A DNA stretch of 64,000 nucleotides, taken from contig NZ_BJTV01000001.1 in the NCBI RefSeq assembly GCF_007176755.1, positions 372,001 to 436,000 on the forward strand, written 5' to 3'. Below the pieces are notes generated by a model that saw only the letters and a list, made by a program, of their open reading frames with translations, searched no databases and was not told the origin of the DNA. Origin of the DNA: Streptomyces sp. 1-11 (GTDB lineage Bacteria; Actinomycetota; Actinomycetes; Streptomycetales; Streptomycetaceae). Below, one piece after another: positions 1-10,547 of this stretch. The position numbers and the translations under genes are program-made. The first letter of the stretch is position 1, and every line of letters begins with the position of its first letter.

Positions 1-290
1 TCCCGGCCTTCCCGCAGGCCAAGGACGCCTTCTTCGCCGAGCGCCCGGTCCGCGAGGGCTCCGCCGCGATGAACGCCGCCCTCCAGGCCGGCTACTTCAT
101 CGTCGGCGTCCGCGCCGCCGGGCTCGCCGCCGGCCCGATGACCGGCCTCGACTTCGAGGGCGTCCGCAAGGAGTTCCTGGACGACGACCACACCCCGCTG
201 ATGGTCGTCAACATCGGCCGCCCGGGCCCGGACGCCTGGTACCCGCGCTCGCCGCGCCTGGCGTACGAGGACGTCGTCACGACCGTCTGA
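1..290 (+). CDS. C-terminal part of a nitroreductase-family protein (malonic semialdehyde reductase RutE-like)
   Basis: Partial gene entering from the left edge; the reading frame begins at base 3 and ends with TGA at 288-290, giving about 95 residues. The tail with FPQAKDAFF, a glycine-rich AAGLAAGPMTG segment and VNIGRPG resembles the FMN-dependent nitroreductase family, in particular the RutE/HadB subgroup that reduces malonic semialdehyde to 3-hydroxypropionate. The FMN-binding N-terminal part lies outside the window, so cofactor and substrate are family inference. A strong hairpin follows the stop, so the gene ends its transcript. Confidence 0.75.
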   Translation, partial: PAFPQAKDAFFAERPVREGSAAMNAALQAGYFIVGVRAAGLAAGPMTGLDFEGVRKEFLDDDHTPLMVVNIGRPGPDAWYPRSPRLAYEDVVTTV

Positions 291-300
291 CCTGCACGCA

Positions 301-340
301 CGCGAAGAGGCCCCCGGCATCCGCCGGGGGCCTCTTCGCG
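301..340. terminator. 18-bp perfect hairpin between convergent genes
   Basis: Arms 301-318 and 323-340 are perfectly complementary around the loop ATCC. There is no T tract on either side, the usual Streptomyces form. It lies between the nitroreductase-like gene on plus and the DUF4245 gene on minus and probably serves both. Confidence 0.8.
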
Positions 341-358
341 TGGGCGCGGGCGCCGCGC

Positions 359-883
359 TCAGGACATTCTCAGGGCCGCCGCCATCTTCGTCAGCCGGTC
401 GAAGGGGGCCGTGCCGGCCACCACCGTGGTGGAGCCGGGGGTGTCCTCCAGGACCAGGGCGTGGTATCGGCCGCCGGTGTAGCGGGTCCAGGTGCGCTCG
501 CCGATCCGCTCGGTCCGCTTCGTCGCCTTCGAGCCCTGGCTGGCTTCCTGGATGAAGTCGGACCGTTTCTGAGTCGACTGCTCGACCTGCACGTACTGGC
601 CCTCGGGATCCTGGAAGCCGAGGTGCCAGCGGTCGGAGTCCTCACCCTGGAAGCGCACCGAGGTCGCCTTCCAGGTGCCGGGCAGGCCTTCCGGAGCGGC
701 CACCGGGTAGCTCGCGGCACGACGCGCCGTGACCAGCTCGACCTGGTAGTCGACCCGCTTGATGTCGGGAGCGTGATCGTCGTGCGGGACGAAGACGTAG
801 ATGACCGCCGCCGCGATCCCGATGAGGCCCAGGGAGAGGATCATGTCCCGGACCGTCTTCTGCTTGCCGTTGGAACCTGCCAC
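359..883 (-). CDS. DUF4245 family single-pass membrane protein
   Basis: A 174-residue protein with a GTG start at 883. Residues about 13-32 form one N-terminal membrane segment (ILSLGLIGIAAAVIYVFVP), followed by an extracytoplasmic domain of about 140 residues. It matches the actinobacterial DUF4245 family, which has no assigned function. It is transcribed away from glpX; the CGATAGAG element just upstream of the GTG is mirrored in front of glpX, suggesting a very short 5' leader. The pairing with glpX appears common in Streptomyces, but no functional link is shown here. Confidence 0.85.
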   Translation of the reverse strand: MAGSNGKQKTVRDMILSLGLIGIAAAVIYVFVPHDDHAPDIKRVDYQVELVTARRAASYPVAAPEGLPGTWKATSVRFQGEDSDRWHLGFQDPEGQYVQVEQSTQKRSDFIQEASQGSKATKRTERIGERTWTRYTGGRYHALVLEDTPGSTTVVAGTAPFDRLTKMAAALRMS

Positions 884-1010
884 GCCCTCTATCGTCGCAG
901 GTGCCCGGAGCGCTCATCCGTGGGGTCCCCTGCTCATTTTGTCTGCTCAACGATAGAGTCGGGACCAAGACCCTCATCCGGCCGTCGTCGTATCAGAAAG
1001 GTGCGCTCCG
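884..1010. promoter_or_regulatory. Divergent promoter region of the DUF4245 gene and glpX with mirrored -10-like boxes
   Basis: The octamer CTCTATCG at 887-894 and its reverse complement CGATAGAG at 951-958 face outward. Each contains a TAGAG-type sequence suited to a -10 box (TAGAGT at 954-959 for glpX). No convincing -35 box is visible. The minus copy lies only a few bases before the GTG of the DUF4245 gene. Confidence 0.4.
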
Positions 1011-2045
1011 ATGACCGAGAATCATCATCTGCCGTCCGAGCTCGATGTGCCCTCAGAGGCGCCCGACCGCAACCTCGCCCTGGAACTCGTCCGGGTGACC
1101 GAAGCCGCCGCCATGGCCGCCGGCCGCTGGGTCGGGCGCGGTGACAAGAACGGCGCCGACGGCGCCGCGGTGCGCGCCATGCGGACCCTCGTCTCGACCG
1201 TCTCGATGAACGGCGTCGTCGTCATCGGCGAGGGCGAGAAGGACGAAGCCCCCATGCTCTTCAACGGGGAGCACGTGGGCGACGGCACCGGGCCCGAGGT
1301 CGACATCGCCGTCGACCCGATCGACGGCACCACCCTGACCGCCAAGGGCATGCCCAACGCGATCGCGGTCCTCGCCGCCGCCGAGCGCGGCGCCATGTTC
1401 GACCCGTCCGCCGTGTTCTACATGGACAAGCTGGTCACGGGCCCCGAGGCCGCCGACTTCGTCGACATCAACGCCCCCGTGTCGGTGAACATCCGCCGGG
1501 TCGCCAAGGCCAAGCGCCGCACGCCCGAGGACGTCACGGTCGTCATCCTCGACCGCCCCCGGCACGAAGGCATCATCAAGGAGATCCGCGACACCGGCGC
1601 CCGCATCAAGCTCATCTCCGACGGTGACGTGGCCGGCTCCATCCTCGCCCTGCGCGAGGGCACCGGCATCGACCTGCTGCTCGGCATCGGCGGCACCCCG
1701 GAGGGCATCATCTCGGCCTGCGCCGTGAAGTGCCTGGGCGGGACCATCCAGGGCAAGCTGTGGCCCAAGGACGACGAGGAGCGCGCGCGGGCCGTCGACG
1801 CCGGGCACGACCTGGACCGGGTGCTGACCACGGAGGACCTGGTCACCGGCGAGAACGTCTTCTTCGTCGCCACCGGCATCACCGACGGCGAGCTGATGCG
1901 CGGGGTGCGCTACCGGTCGGAGACCGCCACCACCGACTCGATCGTGATGCGGTCGAAGTCCGGCACCGTGCGGCGGATCGACTCCGAGCACCGGCTGAGC
2001 AAGCTGCGGGCCTACAGCGCGATCGACTTCGACCGGGCGAAGTGA
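1011..2045 (+). CDS. glpX: Class II fructose-1,6-bisphosphatase
   Basis: A 344-residue GlpX-type phosphatase that converts fructose 1,6-bisphosphate to fructose 6-phosphate and phosphate, the essential gluconeogenic step; Streptomyces relies on this class. Visible metal and phosphate motifs are GEGEKD at residues 73-78 followed by APM, and DPIDGTT at 102-108, both diagnostic of the lithium-sensitive phosphatase superfamily. Length is typical. The ATG is preceded by GAAAGGTG at a good distance. A 13-bp hairpin follows. Together with pckG at the other end of the window it covers the two committed gluconeogenic steps. Confidence 0.96.
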   Translation: MTENHHLPSELDVPSEAPDRNLALELVRVTEAAAMAAGRWVGRGDKNGADGAAVRAMRTLVSTVSMNGVVVIGEGEKDEAPMLFNGEHVGDGTGPEVDIAVDPIDGTTLTAKGMPNAIAVLAAAERGAMFDPSAVFYMDKLVTGPEAADFVDINAPVSVNIRRVAKAKRRTPEDVTVVILDRPRHEGIIKEIRDTGARIKLISDGDVAGSILALREGTGIDLLLGIGGTPEGIISACAVKCLGGTIQGKLWPKDDEERARAVDAGHDLDRVLTTEDLVTGENVFFVATGITDGELMRGVRYRSETATTDSIVMRSKSGTVRRIDSEHRLSKLRAYSAIDFDRAK

Positions 2046-2079
2046 CCCGCCGGGGCGAGCACCGCTCCCCCGCAGACCG

Positions 2080-2111
2080 ATGGGCGCCCCCTGTGCGGAG
2101 GGGGCGCCCAT
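2080..2111. terminator. Hairpin terminator between glpX and the whiB-like gene
   Basis: 13-bp perfect arms at 2080-2092 and 2099-2111 with a six-base loop, followed on plus by a short T/C stretch. It is shared by the convergent genes on both sides. Confidence 0.8.
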
Positions 2112-2119
2112 TTCCCGTC

Positions 2120-2494
2120 TCAGCCGGCTATGCGCTCCGCCGTCGCCCGCGCCGCCTTCTTGAGCTCGAGCTCCCGCCGGCGGCGGCGCGCCAGCACCAC
2201 ACGGCGCTCGGCCGCCGTCAGACCGCCCCAGACTCCGTACGGCTCGGGCTGGAGCAGGGCGTGCTCGCGGCACTCGACCATGACGGGGCAGCGCGCGCAG
2301 ACGCGCTTGGCCGCCTCCTCGCGGGACAGCCGGGCGGCCGTCGGCTCCTTGGACGGGGCGAAGAACAGGCCCGCCTCGTCGCGCCGGCACACCGCCTCGG
2401 TGTGCCAGGGGGCGTCTTGGTCCCGGTCGCGCGCTGGCACCCGCTGGGCCGGAACGGCAGCTACCTGCAGGGACGAATGCGGCGGTTGCAGCAC
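2120..2494 (-). CDS. WhiB-family iron-sulfur transcription factor (probably the WblI orthologue)
   Basis: A 124-residue Wbl protein. Four cysteines (36, 66, 69, 75) in the C-x29-C-x2-C-x5-C pattern bind a [4Fe-4S] cluster, GVWGG at 87-91 is the family turn, and a basic C-terminal stretch (RRRRR, KK) should contact DNA. Wbl proteins act with sigma factor region 4 and respond to redox or NO. GTG start at 2494 with AGGAG six bases upstream. By position next to glpX I believe this corresponds to S. coelicolor wblI, but that rests on memory of gene order. Confidence 0.93.
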   Translation of the reverse strand: MLQPPHSSLQVAAVPAQRVPARDRDQDAPWHTEAVCRRDEAGLFFAPSKEPTAARLSREEAAKRVCARCPVMVECREHALLQPEPYGVWGGLTAAERRVVLARRRRRELELKKAARATAERIAG

Positions 2495-2669
2495 GGTCTA
2501 CTCCTGACGACGGCTTCGCGAGTGAGCGACGATGCAGCAAGGCCTACCCGCTGTGCGCGCGCCTATGCACAGCGTTCGCGACCGCGGGCGCACGGCGGCC
2601 GGTTCACGCCCCCGCCCGCCCGCGGACGACCGGACGGCACCCTTCCGGGCACCGCCGGATTCGCGGCCG

Positions 2670-3392
2670 TCAACGGTCCAGGTGTTTGCGCAGCTTCCTG
2701 TCGACCTTGTCCTGGACCCGGTCGACCTTGTCGTGGACCCGGTCGAGGATGTCCGCCACGCGCCTGCCGCGCTTGGCCCGCGCCTCCACGTTGCCGAGCA
2801 CCGCCCAGCCGTCGACGTAGACCACGGGCGCCTCCGAGTCGGCCGAGTCGAGCGGGGCCACCTCGAAGTTGCCCAGCACGCCGCCGCCCGTGCCGCGCAG
2901 CGAGACGTTCTCCGGCACCCGGATCTGCACGTCGCCGAAGACCGAGACGGCCTTGACGACCACCTGCTGGTACTCGAAGATCGCCTCGCTCAGGTCGATC
3001 TCGACGCTGCCGAAGACCGCGTACGCGTGCAGCCGGCGCCCGGCCCGCCAGCGGCCGCGCCGCATGGCGCTGCTGAAGACGGCCACCACGTTGGCGTCCG
3101 CCTCGGCGGGCACCGCGCCGGGGGCCGGGCGGGGCGGCACGGCCGTGTAGGAGGACGCCGCGGGCCCGTGGTGGGCGGCGGGCAGGTCGCGTATGAAGAC
3201 CTCCAGCTCGCCGACCGTCTTGGCGTGCAGCACCCCCTCGACGCGCTCGGCGTGCTCGTCCGCGGTCAGCCTGCCCTCGGCCAGGGCCTCGCGGAGGATG
3301 TCGGCGACGCGGTCGCGGTCGGCGTCCGAGGCGCGCAGGGCGGCGGGGGCCGGCGGCCCGTCCTGGGCTGGGGCGTGCTTCTGAAGGTCCAC
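2670..3392 (-). CDS. DUF1707 SHOCT-like domain protein with C-terminal beta-rich domain
   Basis: A 240-residue protein from a GTG at 3392. Residues about 19-71 (LRASDADRDRV to IRDLP) are a DUF1707 domain, common in actinobacteria and usually near the N-terminus of small membrane or regulatory proteins. Residues about 110-200 form repeated beta-strand motifs (VFGSVEIDL, VFGDVQIRV, VLGNFEVAP) like the LiaF/DUF4097 C-terminal fold associated with cell-envelope stress. No membrane segment is evident. No Shine-Dalgarno precedes the start. Function unknown. Confidence 0.85.
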   Translation of the reverse strand: MDLQKHAPAQDGPPAPAALRASDADRDRVADILREALAEGRLTADEHAERVEGVLHAKTVGELEVFIRDLPAAHHGPAASSYTAVPPRPAPGAVPAEADANVVAVFSSAMRRGRWRAGRRLHAYAVFGSVEIDLSEAIFEYQQVVVKAVSVFGDVQIRVPENVSLRGTGGGVLGNFEVAPLDSADSEAPVVYVDGWAVLGNVEARAKRGRRVADILDRVHDKVDRVQDKVDRKLRKHLDR

Positions 3393-3560
3393 GGCAGCAG
3401 CGTACCGAAACGCGATAGATCGCGACTAGGGGTGTGGACGACCGCGGGCGTGTCGAACTGAGCCTCACCTCACAGCTTCCGCGCCGACGGCAGGTTCTAC
3501 GCTGGTGGGGCCCGCCAACGTCGGCGGGCAGCCGTCCGTCAGAGTGAGGAATGGGCTGAG

Positions 3561-5231
<1,671 letters not shown>

Positions 5232-5251
5232 TCCGGCGGCGGTACCCGTGA

Positions 5252-5280
5252 AGAGCCCCTGGCGCGTCGCCGGGGGCTCT
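5252..5280 (+). terminator. Terminator after the class I fumarase gene
   Basis: 13-bp arms at 5252-5264 and 5268-5280 with one G-T pair and the loop CGT, 20 bases after the stop codon. Confidence 0.75.
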
Positions 5281-5376
5281 GCCGTTCTCCCGGCGCCGGA
5301 CGACCGCGCCGGGAAGGGCGGTGGACCGCACTCGCCGTGCGGCGGCGCCGCTCCCGGGCCGTGACGGGGACGCGGG

Positions 5377-5742
5377 TCAGCGCGGAAGACAGCCGAACCA
5401 GTTGACCGTGGCGCCGTCGGCGATGAAGCCCATGCACGTGATGGTCCTGTCGTGCAGCCTCTCGGTCCGGTCGACCGGGCCGTCCAGGTAGGCCGTCGTG
5501 TGGTGGGCCTCCACCAGGTCGTCGACCGCGACGCGGTACCAGCGGCCGTCACCGGACGGCAGGTCGCATCCGCGGGCCGTCAGCTCGCGGCTGGGATCGC
5601 CGCTCCAGACGGGCCGTTCGGCGCGGTCGCAGTGGACTCCGCCCGCGGCGCCGGCGGTGCCGGCTCCCGCGCCCAGCAGGGTCGCCGCACCTATGGACAC
5701 CGCCGCGAAGCCGCCGAGCAGACGTTTGGGAGTGAGACGCAT
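5377..5742 (-). CDS. Small secreted protein with four cysteines
   Basis: A 121-residue protein starting at ATG 5742, which has GGAGG eight bases upstream; the frame is open further upstream but lacks a ribosome site. Residues 1-33 are a clear Sec signal peptide (MRLTPKRLLGG, hydrophobic core, AGAAG). The mature part of about 88 residues contains Cys38, Cys59, Cys103 and Cys118, enough for two disulfides. No family was recognised. It is transcribed divergently from fumC. A short stable extracellular protein is likely; its role is unknown. Confidence 0.75.
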   Translation of the reverse strand: MRLTPKRLLGGFAAVSIGAATLLGAGAGTAGAAGGVHCDRAERPVWSGDPSRELTARGCDLPSGDGRWYRVAVDDLVEAHHTTAYLDGPVDRTERLHDRTITCMGFIADGATVNWFGCLPR

Positions 5743-5926
5743 CGATCGGTCCTCCTGCCGGCCGTGGTGGCGGCGGGAATCGCCCACCACCTCGGACTGA
5801 TAGTCACATTTATCCGTGATGTCCCGCCCGGCGGCCGGGGGTCCGATCCCCCGACCCGGTGACCACGGTGGTGCCAATGGGCCCATGGCCCGGAACAACC
5901 GCCGCGCCCCGATCGCTGACAAGGGC

Positions 5927-7312
5927 ATGAGCGACTACCGCATCGAACACGACTCCATGGGCGAGGTCCGGGTGCCGGCCCACGCCAAGTGGCGGGCGCA
6001 GACGCAGCGCGCCGTCGAGAACTTCCCCGTCTCCGGGCAGCGGATCGAGCGGGCGCACATCGAGGCGCTGGCGCGGATCAAGGGCGCCGCGGCGAAGGTG
6101 AACGCCGAACTGGGCGTGCTGGACGAGGACGTCGCGCGGGCGATCCAGGACGCGGCCGCCGAGGTCGCCGCGGGGAAGTGGGACGAGCACTTCCCGGTGG
6201 ACGTGTTCCAGACCGGGTCCGGGACCTCGTCCAACATGAACACCAACGAGGTCATCGCCACCCTGGCCGGCGAGCGGCTCGGCACGGACGTGCATCCCAA
6301 CGACCACGTCAACGCCTCGCAGTCCTCCAACGACGTCTTCCCGTCCTCCCTGCACATCGCCGCCACCGCCGCCGTCACCCACGACCTGATCCCGGCGCTG
6401 GAGCACCTCGCCGCCGCTCTCACGCGCAAGTCCGAGGAGTTCGCGGACGTGGTCAAGGCCGGGCGGACGCATCTGATGGACGCGACGCCGGTGACCCTGG
6501 GTCAGGAGTTCGGGGGGTACGCGGCCCAGGTCCGGTACGGCGTGGAGCGGCTGCGGGCCTCGCTGCCCCGGCTGGCGGAACTGCCGCTGGGCGGGACCGC
6601 GGTCGGCACCGGGATCAACACCCCGCCCGGGTTCTCCGCCGCGGTCATCGCGGAGGTCGCGCGGGCCACCGGGCTGCCGCTCACCGAGGCCCGCGACCAC
6701 TTCGAGGCGCAGGGCGCCCGGGACGGGGTGGTGGAGACCAGCGGGCAGCTCAGGACCATCGCGGTGGGGCTGACGAAGATCGCCAACGACCTGCGCTGGA
6801 TGGCGTCCGGGCCGCGCACCGGTCTCGCCGAGATCCGGCTGCCCGATCTGCAGCCGGGGTCCTCGATCATGCCGGGCAAGGTCAACCCGGTCATCCCCGA
6901 GGCCGTGGTCATGGTCGCCGCCCAGGTGATCGGCAACGACGCGACCATCGCCACGGCCGGCGCCTCCGGCAACTTCGAGCTGAACGTGATGCTGCCCGTC
7001 ATCGCCAAGAACGTGCTGGAGTCGGTCCGGCTGCTCGCCAACGTCTCCCGGCTGCTGGCCGACCGGACCGTGGACGGCATCACCGCCGACCGGGAACGCG
7101 CCCGCGAGTACGCCGAGTCCTCGCCCTCGGTGGTGACGCCGCTGAACAAGTACATCGGCTACGAGGAGGCCGCGAAGGTCGCCAAGAAGTCGCTGGCCGA
7201 GCGCAGGACCATCCGCGAGGTCGTGCTGGAGGGCGGCTACGTGGAGCGCGGCGACCTCACCCTGGAGCAGCTCGACGAGGCGCTGGATGTCCTGCGGATG
7301 ACACACCCGTGA
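5927..7312 (+). CDS. fumC: Class II fumarate hydratase
   Basis: A 461-residue FumC homologue of the aspartase/fumarase superfamily. Signatures are [13 protein letters not shown] (residues 96-108), AGRTHLMDA with the catalytic-site histidine at about 182, and [10 protein letters not shown] at 311-320, the superfamily loop carrying the catalytic serine. The ATG at 5927 gives the family-typical [13 protein letters not shown]-terminus; an in-frame ATG at 5885 would add 14 residues but has no better ribosome site. It is cluster-free and iron-independent, so it can back up the class I enzyme under oxidative stress or iron limitation. Confidence 0.95.
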   Translation: MSDYRIEHDSMGEVRVPAHAKWRAQTQRAVENFPVSGQRIERAHIEALARIKGAAAKVNAELGVLDEDVARAIQDAAAEVAAGKWDEHFPVDVFQTGSGTSSNMNTNEVIATLAGERLGTDVHPNDHVNASQSSNDVFPSSLHIAATAAVTHDLIPALEHLAAALTRKSEEFADVVKAGRTHLMDATPVTLGQEFGGYAAQVRYGVERLRASLPRLAELPLGGTAVGTGINTPPGFSAAVIAEVARATGLPLTEARDHFEAQGARDGVVETSGQLRTIAVGLTKIANDLRWMASGPRTGLAEIRLPDLQPGSSIMPGKVNPVIPEAVVMVAAQVIGNDATIATAGASGNFELNVMLPVIAKNVLESVRLLANVSRLLADRTVDGITADRERAREYAESSPSVVTPLNKYIGYEEAAKVAKKSLAERRTIREVVLEGGYVERGDLTLEQLDEALDVLRMTHP

Positions 7313-7374
7313 CAACTGGCCCCGCCGCGTCGGTCCGTGACGCGAACCGCAGGCGTTCACATGTGTACGGCACC

Positions 7375-7380
7375 TAATAT
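7375..7380 (+). promoter_or_regulatory. TAATAT -10 box for a probably leaderless DUF402 transcript
   Basis: TAATAT ends seven bases before the ATG at 7387 and there is no Shine-Dalgarno sequence. Transcription would therefore begin at or very near the start codon. No good -35 box is seen. Confidence 0.4.
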
Positions 7381-7386
7381 CTGTTC

Positions 7387-8076
7387 ATGGCGGACGACGG
7401 AGCGGTGAGACGAGCGGCGGCGGGGCCTGCGCCCTACTGGACCCCCGGGAGCCAGATCCTGTGGCGGTACCGGGAGAACGCCGGCGCACGCTTTCACATC
7501 GCGCGGCCCGTCACCGTCGTCCGGGACGACGCGGAGCTGCTCGCGGTGTGGATGGCGCCCGGTACCGAGTGCGTGAAGCCGGTGCTCGCCGACGGCACGC
7601 CGGTGCACGTGGAGCCGCTGGAGACCCGCTACACCAGGCCGCGCGCCGTGCAGCGGGACCGGTGGTTCGGCACGGGTGTGTTGAAGCTGGCCCGGCCCGG
7701 CGAGCCCTGGTCGGTGTGGCTGTTCTGGGAGCCGGGGTGGCGGTTCAAGAACTGGTACGTCAACCTCGAACAGCCGCTGGCCCGCTGGGCGGGCGGGGTC
7801 GACTCCGAGGACCACTTCCTGGACATCTCCGTCCACCCGGACCGCAGTTGGCACTGGCGGGACGAGGACGAGTTCGCGCAGGCCCAGCGGGACGGGCTGA
7901 TGGACGAGGGGACCGCCGCGCGGGTGCGGGCGGCCGGGCGGGCCGCGGTGGAGGTGATCGACGCCTGGGGCCCGCCGTTCTCCGAGGGCTGGCAGCACTG
8001 GCGCCCGGATCCGTCCTGGGGGGTACCGTCACTCCCCGAGGACTGGGACCGTACGCCCGCGCACGTGTCCTCATGA
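7387..8076 (+). CDS. DUF402 domain protein
   Basis: A 229-residue protein whose middle carries the DUF402 signature. Visible parts are WRYRE and RFHIARPVTVV in the N-terminal strand region, then WLFWEPGWRFKNWYVNLEQP, then DSEDHFLDISVHPDRSWHWRDEDEF with the conserved acidic cluster. DUF402 proteins include FomD-type nucleoside diphosphate hydrolases and related phosphatases, so a metal-dependent hydrolase acting on a nucleotide-linked phosphate is the best guess. The gene lies alone between fumC and the PP2C phosphatase and is probably leaderless. Confidence 0.85.
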   Translation: MADDGAVRRAAAGPAPYWTPGSQILWRYRENAGARFHIARPVTVVRDDAELLAVWMAPGTECVKPVLADGTPVHVEPLETRYTRPRAVQRDRWFGTGVLKLARPGEPWSVWLFWEPGWRFKNWYVNLEQPLARWAGGVDSEDHFLDISVHPDRSWHWRDEDEFAQAQRDGLMDEGTAARVRAAGRAAVEVIDAWGPPFSEGWQHWRPDPSWGVPSLPEDWDRTPAHVSS

Positions 8077-8081
8077 GACCC

Positions 8082-8112
8082 TTGATGCGCCCCCGGCCCA
8101 CAACCGTAGGAT
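8082..8112 (+). promoter_or_regulatory. Candidate promoter for the phosphatase gene
   Basis: TTGATG at 8082-8087 and TAGGAT at 8107-8112 are 19 bases apart, a slightly long but plausible housekeeping promoter. The resulting leader of about 235 bases would contain the small frame at 8191-8373. Confidence 0.35.
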
Positions 8113-8190
8113 CGTCCTCCGCAAGAATCCGCAAGGCAACTCCCGGGGTGCGAACCGGGTCTGACCAGACGTCACCGAGGGGCGGCAGGA

Positions 8191-8373
8191 GTGAGCGAGG
8201 GGTACGAGGGCAACACCCCGGCGGACCCGGCAGGGTCCCTCGGCGGCACAGGCACGACCTCTGACCACGCCGGAATTCCGTTCCTGGGGCATGTATTCCG
8301 GGTATCGGACTCTCGGCGGGACCATGTGCGCGCCCGGCGCGCAGCCCCGGACGGATGGATTCGACGCGCGTGA
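8191..8373 (+). CDS. Possible 60-residue upstream reading frame
   Basis: GTG at 8191 is preceded by GCAGGA. The 60-residue product has no recognised domain and a charged, Arg-rich C-terminus. It overlaps the start of the phosphatase gene (8355) by 19 bases in another frame, so it could be a translated leader that couples to the downstream gene or simply noncoding leader. The spacing between GGA and GTG is too short for an ideal site. Low confidence. Confidence 0.2.
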   Translation: MSEGYEGNTPADPAGSLGGTGTTSDHAGIPFLGHVFRVSDSRRDHVRARRAAPDGWIRRA

Positions 8374-10493
8374 CGGAGCACCCCACGTCCTACGACCGCC
8401 CGCAGTCGGGCGCCGACCCCGCGGAGTCCCGCGGGGCGCTGCTGCGTACCCAGGGGCCGCCCGGCGGCCCCGCCTTACCGGCGCAGGCCCGGGCCGACGG
8501 GCCACCCGCCGCACCGGGGACGGCGACGCCCCGCGGCAAGGGGAACAAGGGAAAGGAGCCCCCGGTCAACGGCCCCGAGCACTCCCAGCCCGCCGCCGCG
8601 CCGGCCATGGGGGCGCCTGCCGCGCGAGGGGAAGCGAGCGTGGGGGACCATCGTCCGCGTCCGGCGGCGGAGGCCATTCCGCCGCAGCCGGGCGCCCAGC
8701 AGGAACGAGCGCCGGGCGGCCAGGACCGCCGTACCGGGCGGGGACTGCCGCCGGGGCGGCCGATGCCCATGCGGCGCGACGGGGACCGCCTGAGGTTTGT
8801 GGGCGCGGCGACCCGGCGGATCGCGCGCGGCCTCGATCTGGACGAGATCGTGATGGGGCTGTGCCGGGCCACCGTGCCGACGTTCTCCGACGCGATCCTG
8901 GTCTATCTGCGCGACCCGCTGCCGGTGGGCGACGAGCGTCCGACCGGGCCGGTGGTGCTGCGGCTGCGCCGCACCGACCGGATCCCGGACGAGCGGGACA
9001 CCGAGGGGCTCCCGCTGCCGCCGTTCCCGGAGCCCGAGCCGGAGGCGTCCGCCCTCACCGAGCTGTCCTCGCTGACCACCGAGCTGTGCGAGGTGCGGCC
9101 CGGCGGCGCCCTGAACGAGGTGCTGCGCGGGGTGCGCCCGGTGTTCGCGGACGCGCCCGCCGCCCGGGCGGCGCTGCCCGAGCTGCTCGGCGAGAGCGGC
9201 GAGGCGGCCGTGCCGGGCGGCCGGCATGCGATCCTCGCGCCGCTGCGCGGCCGGCGCCGGGTGATCGGCGCCGCGCTGTTCCTGCGCCGCCCGGAGCGGC
9301 TCGCGTTCGAGGCGGACGACCTGCTGGTGGCGGCGCAGCTCGCCACGCACAGCGCGCTCGGCATCGACAAGGCGGTGCTGTACGGCCGGGAGGCGTACAT
9401 CGCCGACGAGCTGCAGCGCACCATGCTGCCGGAGACGCTGCCCCGGCCGACCGGGGTGCGGCTGGCGTCCCGCTATCTGCCGGCGGCGGAGACCGCGCGG
9501 GTGGGCGGCGACTGGTACGACGCGATCCCGCTGCCGGGCAGCCGGGTGGCGCTGGTGGTCGGCGACGTGATGGGGCACTCCATGACGTCGGCGGCGATCA
9601 TGGGCCAGCTGCGCACGACGGCGCAGACGCTGGCCGGTCTCGACCTGCCTCCGCAGGAGGTGCTGCACCACCTGGACGAGCAGGCGCAGCGGCTGGGCAC
9701 CGACCGCATGGCGACCTGTCTGTACGCCGTGTACGACCCGGTGACGCACCGCATCACGATCGCCAACGCGGGTCATCCGCCGCCCGTGCTGCTGCACCTG
9801 GGCGGCCGGGCGGAGGTGCTGCGGGTGCCGCCGGGCGCGCCGATCGGCGTGGGCGGGGTGGACTTCGAGGCGGTGGAGCTGGACGCGCCGGCCGGGGCCA
9901 CGCTGCTGCTGTACACCGACGGGCTGGTGGAGTCCCGGCTGCGGGACGTGTGGACCGGCATAGAGCAGTTGCGCGAGAAGCTCGCGGCGACCGCGCGGCT
10001 GACCGGCCCGGACCATCCGCCGCCGCTCGAGGCGTTGTGCGACGAGGTGCTGGACATGCTCGGCCCGGGCGACCGGGACGACGACATCGCGCTGCTCGCG
10101 GCCCGTTTCGACGGGATCGCGCCGAGCGATGTGGCGTACTGGACGCTGGAGCCGGAGACCGCGACGCCCGGGCAGGCCCGCCGGCTGGCCCGGCGCGCGC
10201 TGGCCCGGTGGGGCATGGAGGAGCTGACCGACTCGGTGGAGCTGCTGGTCAGCGAGGTGGTCACGAACGCCGTGCGCTACGCCACCCGTCCGGTGACCCT
10301 GCGGCTGCTGCGCACGGACGTGCTGCGCTGCGAGGTCGGCGACGACGTGCCCCAGTTGCCGCGGCTGTGCCAGGCGCGGGCGACGGACGAGGGCGGCCGT
10401 GGGCTGTACCTGGTCAACAAGCTGGCCCGGCGCTGGGGCGCGACCCGGCTGAGCACCGGCAAGGTGGTCTGGTTCGAGCTGAACCGGGGGTGA
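8355..10493 (+). CDS. RsbU/SpoIIE-type PP2C phosphatase with GAF and anti-sigma ATPase domains
   Basis: A 712-residue multidomain signalling protein. Residues 1-140 are disordered and Pro/Arg/Gly rich. About 146-340 form a GAF sensor. About 370-585 form a PP2C SpoIIE domain with metal residues in GGDWYD (near 384), GDVMGHSM (near 403), YTDG (near 519) and DDDIALL (near 575). About 600-712 form an HATPase_c kinase-like domain with N-box SEVVTNAVRYA (near 632) and DEGGRGLYLVN (near 679). Such proteins set the phosphorylation of anti-anti-sigma factors, here with a fused serine-kinase-like module. Cytosolic; ligand unknown. Confidence 0.92.
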   Translation: MDSTRVTEHPTSYDRPQSGADPAESRGALLRTQGPPGGPALPAQARADGPPAAPGTATPRGKGNKGKEPPVNGPEHSQPAAAPAMGAPAARGEASVGDHRPRPAAEAIPPQPGAQQERAPGGQDRRTGRGLPPGRPMPMRRDGDRLRFVGAATRRIARGLDLDEIVMGLCRATVPTFSDAILVYLRDPLPVGDERPTGPVVLRLRRTDRIPDERDTEGLPLPPFPEPEPEASALTELSSLTTELCEVRPGGALNEVLRGVRPVFADAPAARAALPELLGESGEAAVPGGRHAILAPLRGRRRVIGAALFLRRPERLAFEADDLLVAAQLATHSALGIDKAVLYGREAYIADELQRTMLPETLPRPTGVRLASRYLPAAETARVGGDWYDAIPLPGSRVALVVGDVMGHSMTSAAIMGQLRTTAQTLAGLDLPPQEVLHHLDEQAQRLGTDRMATCLYAVYDPVTHRITIANAGHPPPVLLHLGGRAEVLRVPPGAPIGVGGVDFEAVELDAPAGATLLLYTDGLVESRLRDVWTGIEQLREKLAATARLTGPDHPPPLEALCDEVLDMLGPGDRDDDIALLAARFDGIAPSDVAYWTLEPETATPGQARRLARRALARWGMEELTDSVELLVSEVVTNAVRYATRPVTLRLLRTDVLRCEVGDDVPQLPRLCQARATDEGGRGLYLVNKLARRWGATRLSTGKVVWFELNRG

Positions 10494-10498
10494 GCGCG

Positions 10499-10542
10499 CA
10501 GGAGGAGGGGCGCCCGGATCACTCCGGGCGCCCCTCCTCCTG
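10499..10542. terminator. 20-bp perfect hairpin between convergent genes
   Basis: Arms 10499-10518 and 10523-10542 pair over 20 bases around the loop TCAC. It lies between the phosphatase gene (plus) and the penicillin-binding protein gene (minus). Confidence 0.85.
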
Positions 10543-10547
10543 TGTGC

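Noticed and set aside
1053..2540. Long 495-codon frame opposite glpX
   Set aside because: Antisense shadow of glpX and the whiB-like gene; composition is low-complexity Gly/Ala/Arg/Asp with no domain.
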